Below are positions 51,206 to 60,199 of a stretch of 64,000 bases of DNA, in pieces. The DNA is from AP-15 sp963774345 (GTDB lineage: Bacteria > Pseudomonadota > Alphaproteobacteria > ATCC43930 > CGMCC-115725): assembly GCA_963774345.1 (NCBI GenBank), contig CAVZFB010000039.1:124001-188000 (forward strand), read 5' to 3'. A program made the position numbers and the translations under genes. Each line of letters opens with the position of its first letter. Position 1 is the stretch's first letter. The notes beneath the pieces are model-generated. The model had not been told where the DNA came from. It ran no database searches and was given only the letters and a program-made list of their open reading frames with translations.

Positions 51206-52309
51206 ATGCGGATACTGATCAGCACGATTGGGCGCCGGTTAGCCGCCGCTTTCCGCAAGGTTGCGCAATGGCTAGGTGACGACGACGCAGACCCTGGACC
51301 TCGAGTGCGTTACCTATCCCTTCGCCGGTTATCCGTCGCCGCCACCGTGGTCCTTGCCGTGTTCGTCGCCGCCACGGCGCGTGGGCAGGATCGCGTCGCC
51401 TTTGGTCTCGACTGGAAAGCCGAGGCCGAATATGGCGGCTATTACCAGGCGCTCGCGACTGGGCTTTACGCAAAACGCGGGCTGGACGTGACGATCGAAG
51501 AGGGCGGGCCGCAGATCAACCACATGATGCTGCTGATGGCCGGCCGGCTCGACTTTAATCTCGGCGGCGGGCGGGCGATCGAATTTGCCGAGCAGAATCT
51601 GCCGTTTATCGCCGTCGCGGCGATCTTTCAGAAAGATCTCGCGGTGCTGATAGCTCATCCCGGCCAGGGGAATGACAGCTTCGCGGCGCTGAAGGGCAAG
51701 CCGATCATGATCGGCGCCGACGCGCGAGTCGGCTGGTGGCGTTTTCTCGCCGCCAAATTCGGTTATGACGACAGCCAGATCCGACCCTATACTTTCAACC
51801 TAGGGCCGTTTCTTGCCGACAAGAAGGCGATCCAAGAAGGATACGCCAGCAGCGAGCCCTTTCTGATCAGCCAGAAGACGGGGGTCGAGCCGATCGTCTT
51901 GCCGCTGTCCTCAGCGGACTATCAGGGCTACGCGAACATCATCACAACGAGCGCGAGGCTCGTTCGCGAGCGGCCGGATATCGTCCAGCGCTTTGTCGAT
52001 GCTTCGATCGAGGGGTGGTACTCTTACCTCTACGGCGATCCCACGCCGGGGAACCGGCTGATCATGAAGGCCAATTCCGAGATGCCGGCCGACCTCATCG
52101 ATTTCGGGCGCAAGACGATGATTGCCCGCGGTATCGTTGATTTAGGTGATGCCAAAACCCTCGGCATCGGTGCGATGACGGACGCCCGGTGGAAGGCGTT
52201 TTACCAGGCGATGACTGCGGTCGGGGTCTACAAGCAGGGGATCGATATCGAAAGGGCCTATACGACGCGGTTCGTCGACAAGCGCGTCGGCATGGAGAGC
52301 GAACGCTGA
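51206..52309 (+). CDS. ABC transporter substrate-binding protein (NMT1/ThiY-like)
   Basis: The 367-residue protein contains VAFGLDWKAEAEYGGYYQALATGLYAKRGLDVTIEEGGPQINHMMLLMAGRLDF, the NMT1/THI5-like fold found in binding proteins for pyrimidine precursors, taurine or nitrate, then LKGKPIMIGADARVGWWRFLAAKFGYDD and ASSEPFLISQKTG. ATG 51206 has a GGGGAG site, but the hydrophobic signal (LSVAATVVLAVFVAATARG) begins only at residue 43. A GTG at 51305 would give a textbook signal peptide. No permease or ATPase adjoins. Confidence 0.85.
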   Translation: MRILISTIGRRLAAAFRKVAQWLGDDDADPGPRVRYLSLRRLSVAATVVLAVFVAATARGQDRVAFGLDWKAEAEYGGYYQALATGLYAKRGLDVTIEEGGPQINHMMLLMAGRLDFNLGGGRAIEFAEQNLPFIAVAAIFQKDLAVLIAHPGQGNDSFAALKGKPIMIGADARVGWWRFLAAKFGYDDSQIRPYTFNLGPFLADKKAIQEGYASSEPFLISQKTGVEPIVLPLSSADYQGYANIITTSARLVRERPDIVQRFVDASIEGWYSYLYGDPTPGNRLIMKANSEMPADLIDFGRKTMIARGIVDLGDAKTLGIGAMTDARWKAFYQAMTAVGVYKQGIDIERAYTTRFVDKRVGMESER

Positions 52310-52335
52310 GGAAGCCTGCTTTTTCCGCCGAACCG

Positions 52336-53394
52336 ATGACGGGGGAACCGCTACGGCCCCGCGAGGGGTTGAAGACGGATCGACTGCCGGTCTTCATTTC
52401 ATACGACCAAACCGAACGGCTCGTCGCCTCTTTGCTCGATCGCGTTTCGCTTTGGGCGCCCGACGCTGTCGCCGGCATCGCCCGTGGCGGTCTCGTACCG
52501 GCGACGATGGCATCCTGCATGCTGGCGCTGCCCTTGTTCATGATCGGCTGGGACCGCGCGACCGGCGTTACCCGGTGGATCGGGCCGGCGGCGCCCGACG
52601 CGCGCCGCATCCTGGTTGTCGATGACGCCTGCTCGACCGGGGCGACGATGGCCTCGGTACGGTCGACGCTTCGCGCTTGGGGCCATGCCTGCGCGACTTT
52701 GACGGTGCTTTATGATCCTGAATCGACGCGTTATATCCCAAATTTCTCGCACCCGATGCGGGAGTTTTTTCGCTTTCCTTGGGAACGCGGGGAGGCAACC
52801 CCCGCGGCGGTTGCTCAACGCCTTACCGGCGCGCCACCCGAGCTGTCGACCGAGCGCCCGTTTTTCGGACTCGATCTCGATGGCGTCTTTCTCCCCGAGA
52901 TTCCACGGGCGCATTACGACGCCGATCTCGCCGAGACGCTCAGCCGGCGTCACGCGCTCGAGCCCTTCGCGGCATTGCCGCCGTTTTCGCCGGAGCGCGC
53001 CGTCATCATTACCGGCCGGCCGGAGAGCGACCGCCCGCGCACTGAGGCGTGGCTCGCGCGCTGGGGGTTTCACGCCCTAAAATTGGAATGCCGTCCGAAC
53101 GAGGTTCCGGCAGACCTGCCCTCCGTCGCTCGTTACAAGGCCATGGCGGCGACCCGCTGGGGTTGCACGAATTTTATTGAAAGCGAGCCCGAGCAAGCGA
53201 TCCGCATTGCCGCGATCGCCCCCCATCTCGTGGTCAGCTGGTGGTCGGCCGCGGAGACCCGCGCCTGGGTCATCGGCGCTGCCAGCCCGTCGGACCTATC
53301 GCACCTGCCGATCATCAATGCAAATTCGCCGGAGGAGAGGCACGCGACCGACCCGGCGACATATCCGCCGCGGCGTCTTCCGCGCGATTGCTGA
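52336..53394 (+). CDS. Phosphoribosyltransferase domain fused to HAD-like domain
   Basis: A 352-residue protein. Residues 20-130 form a type I phosphoribosyltransferase (AVAGIARGGLVPATMASCMLALPLFMI, then the PRPP motif RILVVDDACSTGATMASVRSTL). Residues 165-310 resemble a HAD-type domain: FFGLDLDGVFLPEIPRAHYD carries the D-x-D nucleophile motif, AVIITGRPESDRPRTEAWLARWGF the motif II region, and TNFIESEPEQAIRIA the C-terminal acidic region. It may salvage a base or process a nucleotide. It follows the binding-protein gene by 26 bp, so an operon for uptake and salvage is possible. Confidence 0.8.
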   Translation: MTGEPLRPREGLKTDRLPVFISYDQTERLVASLLDRVSLWAPDAVAGIARGGLVPATMASCMLALPLFMIGWDRATGVTRWIGPAAPDARRILVVDDACSTGATMASVRSTLRAWGHACATLTVLYDPESTRYIPNFSHPMREFFRFPWERGEATPAAVAQRLTGAPPELSTERPFFGLDLDGVFLPEIPRAHYDADLAETLSRRHALEPFAALPPFSPERAVIITGRPESDRPRTEAWLARWGFHALKLECRPNEVPADLPSVARYKAMAATRWGCTNFIESEPEQAIRIAAIAPHLVVSWWSAAETRAWVIGAASPSDLSHLPIINANSPEERHATDPATYPPRRLPRDC

Positions 53395-53698
53395 GCGAAT
53401 CACTGCAAGCGCCTTAGCTTGCATTTAGTTTGCACTTTTAACGGACGCTCCGTAGGCTCGCCGAGCATGGCCGGTCATGCCCCCCAAAGCTGCGCAAGAT
53501 GCGAACGAGAGGGGAGCTCATAAAGGAACCCAAACAAGTCATTCGACGTTTCTGCTGCGCAGATTAATGGTCTCGCCCGCGGACCGATGAAGCCCATTTC
53601 AGCGCCTCGCCGCGGTCAACTCGCGGGGTCGATAGCTTGTTGCGCTCAAATGCGGGATGTACGATCGCCGCCGGCCTCAAATAACGGTGCCGAACGCC
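53395..53698. other. Intergenic region, nothing recognised
   Basis: The 304-bp gap before the HlyD gene contains a short AT-richer patch near 53415-53440 (TTGCATTTAGTTTGCAC) that could hold a promoter, but no ORF, RNA or repeat can be supported. Confidence 0.4.
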
Positions 53699-55236
53699 AT
53701 GCCCGTTGAGATGACCGAGAAGACGGGCGCGAGCAGAGGCGAAGCCAATCCGGTCGACGCGCCGGCCGTAAGTGAAAGGGTGTCGGGCGAGCACGAGGCG
53801 CGACAATCGGTGAGCTCACCGCCGGATCAGCGGCCCTCGCGGGGGCGACGGCTGCTGATTGGTGCGCTCGGCGCCCTGGTCCTGGCGGCGGTCGGCATAT
53901 TCGGCATCCCTGGATTCTCGCATCGCTCAACACCGTTTCGACGGACGACGCCTACGTCAACGGCCACGTGACGTTCGTCGCTCCCCGGGTCGCCGGCCAG
54001 ATCTCCCTAGTGCTGGTCGATGACAACTACCGTGTGCACAAAGGCGAGCTTCTCGCCGAACTCGACAAGCAGCCGTTTCAGGACGCGGTTGCTGTGAAAA
54101 GAGCAGCCGTCGATACCGCAGCCGCGAACCTGAGCGCGGCTAAAGCCACGGTGCGCGACATCGAAGCACAAGCACGCGCCCGGCGCTGGGGATTGCAGAA
54201 CGCCGTAGAGGATGTCGACAACAAAATCGCGCTTTTGCATGCTCGGGCAGCCGCTCTCGACAAGAGCAAGGCCGAGCTGACGCTCGCACAAGCCGACTTC
54301 TACCGGGCGCAGCGGTTGTTGGGGACCCCGGCCGAGAGCCGTCAGCAGTTCGATCGGGCTCAAAGAACCTTATCTACTGCCAGCGCGCAAGTCACCGAAT
54401 TGCTGGCCGAAGTCTACCAGGTTCGGGCTTCTTTGGGATTGCCAGCGCAAGCCGATGGCGGCACAGGTCTTGACCAAGTCCCGCCGGATCTCGATCAAAC
54501 CTTTTCTTCCGTCCTCGTGGCCCAAGCGGACTTGATTCAAAGTGCGGCTCAGCTTGGTGTAATCCATTCCTTTGACCAGACCCCGAAGCAGATGCTCGAG
54601 GAGTTCGAAAAACAGGGCGACATCGATCGTACGTTTGCCCGGCTGGAGGCCGAGGCTCCGGCCGTCAAGCAGGCCGAGGCCAAGCTCGAATTGGCCAAAC
54701 GCGAGCTCGCAGAGGCCGAATTAAATCTGCGGTTTTGCGACATCGTTGCGAAGATCGACGGCGTCGTGACGCGCCGGAACGTCAATCCGGGCGATTACGT
54801 TCAAGTCGGGCAGAATTTGATGGCGATCCGCTCCCTCCGCGAGATCTGGGTCGACGCGAATTTCAAAGAGACCCAACTACGGTACTTACGTATCGGCCAG
54901 CCTGTTGATCTATATGTCGACATGTACGGCAGCCGGCACGTGTTCAAGGGTCGCGTCTCCGGCTTTACGATGGGGACCGGACCGACGCTGGCGTTGTTGC
55001 CGCCGGAGAATGCGACCGGCAACTTTGTTAAGGTGGTCCAGCGGCTGCCGGTTCGGATCGATCTCGAAGGATACGATCCGGACAAAGACACCCTGTTCAT
55101 CGGTACGTCCGTTGTCCCGTACGTGTACATTAACAAGCCGCCTACCGGGCCCGATGCCGGGAAGTTTCTCCAAACCGCTCTGCCTCAGACACAAGCCATC
55201 GGTTCGCCCCGGGGGTTGCCCGGCGCCGACAAATGA
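53699..55236 (+). CDS. HlyD/EmrA-family membrane fusion protein (frameshifted once)
   Basis: The N-terminus has a basic tail, a single membrane helix (LLIGALGALVLAAVGIFGIP) and then, in a second frame after about 53920, SLNTVSTDDAYVNGHVTFVAPRVAGQISLVLVDDNYRVHKGELLAEL, the biotinyl-lipoyl-like HlyD hairpin start with its TDDAYV signature. A long coiled-coil hairpin (54090-54740) and the barrel domain (RNVNPGDYVQVGQNLMAI, IWVDANFKETQLRYLRIGQPVDLYVD) follow. The corrected length is about 512 residues. It overlaps the EmrB-like gene by four bases; together they form a pump needing a TolC-type partner, which is not seen here. Confidence 0.88.
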
Positions 55237-56840
55237 CGCTCGCGGCACTTTCGGCCCCGAGATCCGCCGCGGCCAGCAACCCGTGGTTGGTGGCCGCGGT
55301 CGTGGTGGTGCCGACCTTCATGGAGGTGCTCGACACCACGATCGCGGTGGTGGCGCTGCGCTATATCGCCGGCGGGCTGTCGGCTACCGTCGAGGACGGT
55401 GAGTGGGTTCTCACCAACTATCTCGCAGCCAACGCGATTATCCTGCCGATCACCGGGTGGCTGAGCGCGCATCTCGGCCGCCGCAACTACTTTCTACTCT
55501 CGATTGCCGTATTTACGATCGCTTCCGCGCTATGCGGATTGGCTGGGAGCCTCAGTCAGCTGATCCTGTTCCGGGTAATCCAGGGTCTGGCGGGCGGCGG
55601 TTTGCAACCCAGCAGTCAGGGCGTGCTGTTGGACGCCTTCCCGGTTGAAAGGCAGGGCGTGGCGATGACGCTATTCGGCTTTGCTGCCCTGATCGCGCCG
55701 GTCGTCGGTCCGACGCTGGGCGGCTGGCTGACCGACTCCTATTCGTGGCGCTGGGTCTTTCTGATCAACGTCCCGGTCGGTCTCCTGGCGTTTATCGGTT
55801 GTTACGCACTGCTGCGCGACCCGGCCTACTTGACCACGCAACGCATGGAGTTGAAGAAGCGGCCGTTCCATTTTGACTCGATCGGCCTGTCCCTGCTGGT
55901 CATCATCATGGTCAGCTGGGAGGTGATGCTGAGCAAGGGCCAGGAATGGGACTGGCTGGGCGATCCGTTCTGGCGTGTGCAGACATTGGCGACCTTCTGC
56001 GTCGTGGGTTTAATTGCACTGGTCGTTTGGGAGTTGCGGCACGGCAACCCGGTGGTCAATTTTCGGCCGTTGCACGAGCGCAATTTTGCCGGTTGCTGCA
56101 TCATCATCTTCGTCGCCTACCTCGCGCTCTACGGAGCCAGCACTTCATTGCCCGGCCTGCTTCAGTCCCTCTTCGGGTATGATGCGCTGCGTGCCGGGCT
56201 GGTCATGTCGCCGGCCGGGGTCTTCGCGGTTCTGGCAATGCCGGTTGTCGGCCGCTTGCTCGGCCAGGGGACGGATGCGCGGTGGTTGATTGTTGCCGGG
56301 CTGCTAGTCATGACGGCAGGCAATTACTGGATGTCACAGCTGAACCTGGACGTCAGCCCCGGCCAGCTCATCTGGCCTCGGGTACTGGTGGTCCTGGGAT
56401 TGTCGGTATGTTTTGCGCCTGTAAATGTTGCGGCTTACCTCTACACACCGTTGGAATTGCGCGGGGCGGCGGTCGGCTTGTTGAGTCTGCTGCGCAACGA
56501 GGGGGGCAGCGTCGGGACCTCTGTAGCCCAGACCTTCCAGGAGCGGCGTGATCAATTTCACGATCTGCGTCTCGGTGAATATCTCGATTCCTTCAATGCG
56601 GCCGCGAACTCCTTCGTCGCGCGCGCCCAGGCGTTCTTCTCCCAGCAGACCGCAGATCCGGTCGCAGCCCGGCAGCTAGGCCTGAAGGAACTCGAAAATC
56701 TCCGGCAGCAACAAGCATCGGCGCTTGCCTACTTCGACTGCTTTTGGATGTTTGCCGTGTTGACGTTTGTGCTTGTGTTCGTAGCTCTGTTGATGAAGCG
56801 ATCGGTGGCTGAGAAGGGCGCTCACCATGTTGTTGAATGA
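55233..56840 (+). CDS. DHA2 family (EmrB-type, 14 TMS) drug efflux MFS transporter
   Basis: A 535-residue transporter: VVPTFMEVLDTTIAVVALRYIAGGL (motif D1 region), EWVLTNYLAANAIILPITGWLSAHLGRRNYFLLSIAVF (motif A), FRVIQGLAGGGLQPSSQGVLLDAFP, and GFAALIAPVVGPTLGGWLTDSYSWRWVFLINVPVGLL (motif C). The C-terminal half has VNVAAYLYTPLELRGAAVGLLSLLRNEGGSVGTSVAQ. It exports hydrophobic drugs by proton antiport together with the HlyD-type adaptor just upstream. Confidence 0.94.
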   Translation: MTLAALSAPRSAAASNPWLVAAVVVVPTFMEVLDTTIAVVALRYIAGGLSATVEDGEWVLTNYLAANAIILPITGWLSAHLGRRNYFLLSIAVFTIASALCGLAGSLSQLILFRVIQGLAGGGLQPSSQGVLLDAFPVERQGVAMTLFGFAALIAPVVGPTLGGWLTDSYSWRWVFLINVPVGLLAFIGCYALLRDPAYLTTQRMELKKRPFHFDSIGLSLLVIIMVSWEVMLSKGQEWDWLGDPFWRVQTLATFCVVGLIALVVWELRHGNPVVNFRPLHERNFAGCCIIIFVAYLALYGASTSLPGLLQSLFGYDALRAGLVMSPAGVFAVLAMPVVGRLLGQGTDARWLIVAGLLVMTAGNYWMSQLNLDVSPGQLIWPRVLVVLGLSVCFAPVNVAAYLYTPLELRGAAVGLLSLLRNEGGSVGTSVAQTFQERRDQFHDLRLGEYLDSFNAAANSFVARAQAFFSQQTADPVAARQLGLKELENLRQQQASALAYFDCFWMFAVLTFVLVFVALLMKRSVAEKGAHHVVE

Positions 56841-57059
56841 GGCGGCTTGCGGGCGACCACTGCACGACGTCCATCCTCCCTTTCAGCTGCTTTACGCTGG
56901 CGGGCCGACGAGCGGACGCTTTCGGCTAGAAGAGACAACGGTGCCCGGACCGGGAAATGACGCCTTCCCCCACAATAGACTTTCGAGCCAAGACAGCCCG
57001 TATCCGGCTGGTCTTCGGCCACAGGGGGTGCTACACACGGCGAGCTGATTGCACGCCCG

Positions 57060-57300
57060 CAGGAGAGGCCGCTGAGGCGCGGCGCCGAAGGAGCAACCGC
57101 CCCGGAAACTCTCAGGCAAAAGGACTGCGGGCGGAAGGGCACTCTGGAAAGCAGCGGGCGGGATTCGCACACCCGTCCGCTCACCGAAGGAGTAAGCCCG
57201 GCCCCACCCTACCCTCTCCCGCAAGCGGAGGAGGGGTGAAGACGAATCGGGTGGGTGCGGGTGAATCTCTCAGGGTCCACGACAGAGGGGGCATCGCCGG
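57060..57300 (+). promoter_or_regulatory. Tandem glycine riboswitch upstream of the gcv operon
   Basis: Aptamer I: GGAGAG (57062-57067), GCCGAAGGAGCAA (57084-57096), AACTCTCAGGCAAAAGGAC (57107-57125) and CTCTGG (57142-57147). Aptamer II: ACCGAAGGAGTAAGCCCG (57183-57200), GAATCTCTCAGGGTCC (57263-57278) and CAGAGGGGG (57283-57291). These are the conserved glycine aptamer cores. Between the aptamer II cores an insert of about 60 nt forms a long stem (CCCACCC 57203-57209 with GGGTGGG 57249-57255), versus 10 nt in aptamer I. It ends about 40 nt before the gcvT GTG and is expected to switch the operon on with glycine. The stretch 56841-57059 holds nothing else. Confidence 0.93.
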
Positions 57301-57333
57301 ACGCTTGGCGTCCGCTCTGTCGGAGGTGATCGG

Positions 57334-58453
57334 GTGCCCCCTGATGACGCTGCGCCGCCGCTCAAGCGGACGCCGCTCTACTCGCTCCACCAATCGCTCG
57401 GCGCCCGGATGGTGCCGTTTGCCGGCTACGAGATGCCGGTGCAATATCCCGCCGGCATCCTCGCCGAGCATCTGCACACCCGCGCACGGGCCGGGCTGTT
57501 CGACGTCTCGCATATGGGCCAGCTGCGGCTTACCGGCTCCGACCCGGCGCGCGGCGCTCGAGGCGTTGGTTCCCAGCGACATCCGCGCTCTGGGCCCGAT
57601 GCGGATGCGCTACACCTTGTTGCTTAACGAATCGGGCGGAATCCTCGACGATTTGATGACGACGCGGCTCGAAGATGGGCTGTTTGTCGTCGTCAACGCA
57701 GCGACCAAGGACGCCGATCTCGCCCATCTGCGCGACCACCTCGGTAGCGGTGCGACGGTCGAGCCGCTCGAAGACCGGGCATTGCTGGCATTGCAGGGGC
57801 CGGCGGCTGCCGCGGTTCTGTCGCGCCTCGCCGCTGGCGTCGCGGCGATGCCGTTCATGACCGCGGCCGAACTGATGCTCGACGGACGGCAATGTCTAGT
57901 CACCCGCTCGGGTTATACCGGCGAGGACGGGTTCGAGATTTCGCTATCGGCCGCCGACGCGCTCGGTTTGGCCGAAAGGTTGCTGGCGGAACCGGAAGTG
58001 ATGCCGGTCGGCCTTGGCGCCCGCAATTCGCTGCGTCTGGAAGCTGGGCTGTGCCTATACGGGCACGACATCGACGAAACCACAACCCCGATCGAGGCCG
58101 ATCTCGCCTGGACCATCGGCCGACGTCGAAAGGCCGAGGGCGGCTTCCCCGGCGACGCGATTATTCTGCGCCAGCTCGCCGAAGGGGCGTCGCGCAAGCG
58201 GGTCGGCATCCGCCCCGACGGCCGCGCGCCAGCGCGCGAGCGGACGCCGATCGTCGACGCTGCCGGCGATCCGATCGGACGGGTTACCAGCGGCGGCTTT
58301 GGCCCCTCGGTCAACGGTCCAATCGCAATGGGCTATGTCGACGCCGCTCACACCGCCGATGACGCTGCGCTGTCCCTGCTGGTGCGCGGCTCCCCCCGAC
58401 CGGCTCGCGTCGCGCCGCTGCCCTTTGTCCCGCACCGCTACCACCGCGGCTGA
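57334..58453 (+). CDS. gcvT: Glycine cleavage system T protein, aminomethyltransferase (frameshifted once)
   Basis: GTG 57334 follows a GGAGGTG site and encodes LKRTPLYSLHQSLGARMVPFAGYEMPVQYPAGILAEHLHTRARAGLFDVSHMGQLRLTGSDP. At about 57548 a one-base change shifts the frame, and ALEALVPSDIRALGPMRMRYTLLLNESGGILDDLM continues to 58453 with SGYTGEDGFEISL, LEAGLCLYGHDIDETTTPIEADLAWTIG and the C-terminal barrel. The corrected length is about 373 residues, normal for GcvT, which moves the methylene group to tetrahydrofolate. The rest of the operon is intact, so an indel error is likely. Confidence 0.93.
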
Positions 58454-58474
58454 CGCCGCAGAAGGAACCCGCCG

Positions 58475-58852
58475 ATGACCGCGCTCCGCTTTACTAAAGA
58501 CCATGAATGGGTTCGGCTCGACGACGATCTCGCCGTAATCGGCATCACCGACTACGCCCAGTCGCAGCTCGGAGATGTGGTCTATGTCGAATTGCCGGAA
58601 CCCGGTCATCGCGTCGAACAAGGGAAGGAGGCCGCGGTCGTCGAATCGGTCAAGGCGGCGAGCGAGGTCTACGCCCCGGTCTCCGGCGAGGTCGCCGAAG
58701 TAAACGACGCGCTGGCCGCCGACCCGGCCAAGGTCAACGCCGACCCGCTGGGCGAAGGCTGGTTCATGAAGTTGCGCCTGGACGACCCCAAAGAACTCGA
58801 CGGGCTGATGGACGAGGCGGCCTATCAGCGCTTTGTCGAGGAGCAGCATTAG
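58475..58852 (+). CDS. gcvH: Glycine cleavage system H protein
   Basis: A 125-residue lipoyl carrier: LRFTKDHEWVRLDDDLAVIGITDYAQSQLGDVVYVELPEPG, then EAAVVESVKAASEVYAPVSGEV, where Lys60 is the lipoylation site, and GEGWFMKLRLDDPKELDGLMDEAAYQRF. It shuttles the aminomethyl group between the P, T and L proteins. Second gene of the operon, 21 bp after gcvT. Confidence 0.97.
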   Translation: MTALRFTKDHEWVRLDDDLAVIGITDYAQSQLGDVVYVELPEPGHRVEQGKEAAVVESVKAASEVYAPVSGEVAEVNDALAADPAKVNADPLGEGWFMKLRLDDPKELDGLMDEAAYQRFVEEQH

Positions 58853-60199
58853 ATGCGCTATCTGCCGCTGACCCCGCGCGACCGCGGCGAGATGCTGGCC
58901 CGTATTGGGGTTCCGTCGATCGACGCGCTGTTCGCCGAAGTGCCTGACGCGGCGCGCCTCGACGGGCTTGTCGACCTGCCGCGGGCAATGGGCGAGATCG
59001 AGGTCGAGCGCACAATCGCAAGCATGGCGGCGCGCAACCTAGCGGCGGGGTCGGCGCCGTTTTTCATCGGCGGCGGGGCTTATCGCCACCACGTCCCGGC
59101 CGCGGTCGACCATCTGATCCAGCGCGGCGAGTTCCTGACCTCCTACACCCCTTATCAGCCGGAGGTGTCACAGGGGACGCTGCAATATTTGTTCGAATTT
59201 CAGACCCAGGTGGCGCTGCTTACCGGCATGGAGGTCGCCAACGCCTCGATGTATGACGGAGCCACGGCCTGCGCCGAAGCCGTGATGATGGCCAATCGGC
59301 TCACTGGCCGGAACAAGGCGGTGCTGTCGGGCGGGCTGCATCCGCATTACGGCGAGGTGTGCGAAACTTACGCCCGCTTTGTCGGCTTCGAGCTGTCAGC
59401 TCAGGAGCCTGCACCCGGTGAAGCCGAGGATTTGGGCCGACTGGTCGATGACAGTACGTCATGCGTCGTCGTACAGAACCCCGATTTCTGGGGCGAGTTG
59501 CACGACTGGTCGGCGCTGGGGCGGACCTGTCACGATCGCGGCGCGCTGCTGATCATCGTCGTGACCGAGATCGTGTCCTTGGGGGCGGTTCGCCCACCCG
59601 GCGAGATGGGAGCCGACATCGTCGCCGCTGAAGGCCAGTCGCTCGGCAACGCGCTCAGCTTCGGCGGCCCCTATCTCGGTTTGCTCGCGAGCCGTGACAA
59701 ATTCGTCCGCCAGATGCCGGGCCGGCTCGTTGGCCAGACCGTCGATGCGGACGGCAAGCGGGGCTGGGTATTGACCCTGTCGACTCGCGAGCAGCACATC
59801 CGGCGCGAGCGAGCGACGAGCAACATCTGCACCAATTCGGGCCTGTGCGCGCTCGCCTTTACGATCCACCTGGCGTTGCTCGGCGATGCCGGCCTGAGCC
59901 GGCTCGCGCGCCTCAACCATGCCGCAACCGTCGGCTTGGCGGAGCGGCTCGAAGCCATCCCCGGCGTGCGGCTGGTCAACGGCGCCTTTTTCAACGAATT
60001 CGCGTTGCGCCTACCTTCCCCAGCCGCGCCGGTCGTCGAGGCGCTCGGGGCGAGGGGCATTCTTGCGGGCATTCCGGTCAGCCGGCTTTATCCGGACCGA
60101 GCTGAATTGGCCGATCTGCTTCTGGTGGCGGCAACGGAGACCGTGACCGAAGCGGACATCGACCGGCTGGCGCAGGGATTGGCGGAGGCGATGTCGTGA
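58853..60199 (+). CDS. gcvPA: Glycine dehydrogenase (decarboxylating) subunit 1
   Basis: A 448-residue P-protein N-terminal-type subunit: MRYLPLTPRDRGEMLARIGVPSIDALFAEVP, FIGGGAYRHHVPAAVDHLIQRGEFLTSYTPYQPEVSQGTLQYLFEFQTQVALLTGMEVANASMYDG. FVRQMPGRLVGQTVDADGKRGWVLTLSTREQHIRRERATSNICTN is the hallmark block. It pairs with subunit 2 to form the heterotetrameric decarboxylase. It starts directly at the gcvH stop and overlaps gcvPB by four bases. Confidence 0.97.
   Translation: MRYLPLTPRDRGEMLARIGVPSIDALFAEVPDAARLDGLVDLPRAMGEIEVERTIASMAARNLAAGSAPFFIGGGAYRHHVPAAVDHLIQRGEFLTSYTPYQPEVSQGTLQYLFEFQTQVALLTGMEVANASMYDGATACAEAVMMANRLTGRNKAVLSGGLHPHYGEVCETYARFVGFELSAQEPAPGEAEDLGRLVDDSTSCVVVQNPDFWGELHDWSALGRTCHDRGALLIIVVTEIVSLGAVRPPGEMGADIVAAEGQSLGNALSFGGPYLGLLASRDKFVRQMPGRLVGQTVDADGKRGWVLTLSTREQHIRRERATSNICTNSGLCALAFTIHLALLGDAGLSRLARLNHAATVGLAERLEAIPGVRLVNGAFFNEFALRLPSPAAPVVEALGARGILAGIPVSRLYPDRAELADLLLVAATETVTEADIDRLAQGLAEAMS

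Noticed and set aside
56957..57333. In-frame extension of the gcvT reading frame upstream through the leader
   Set aside because: That stretch is the glycine riboswitch; the true start is GTG 57334 with a GGAGGTG site, and the apparent frame joins gcvT only after the indel.
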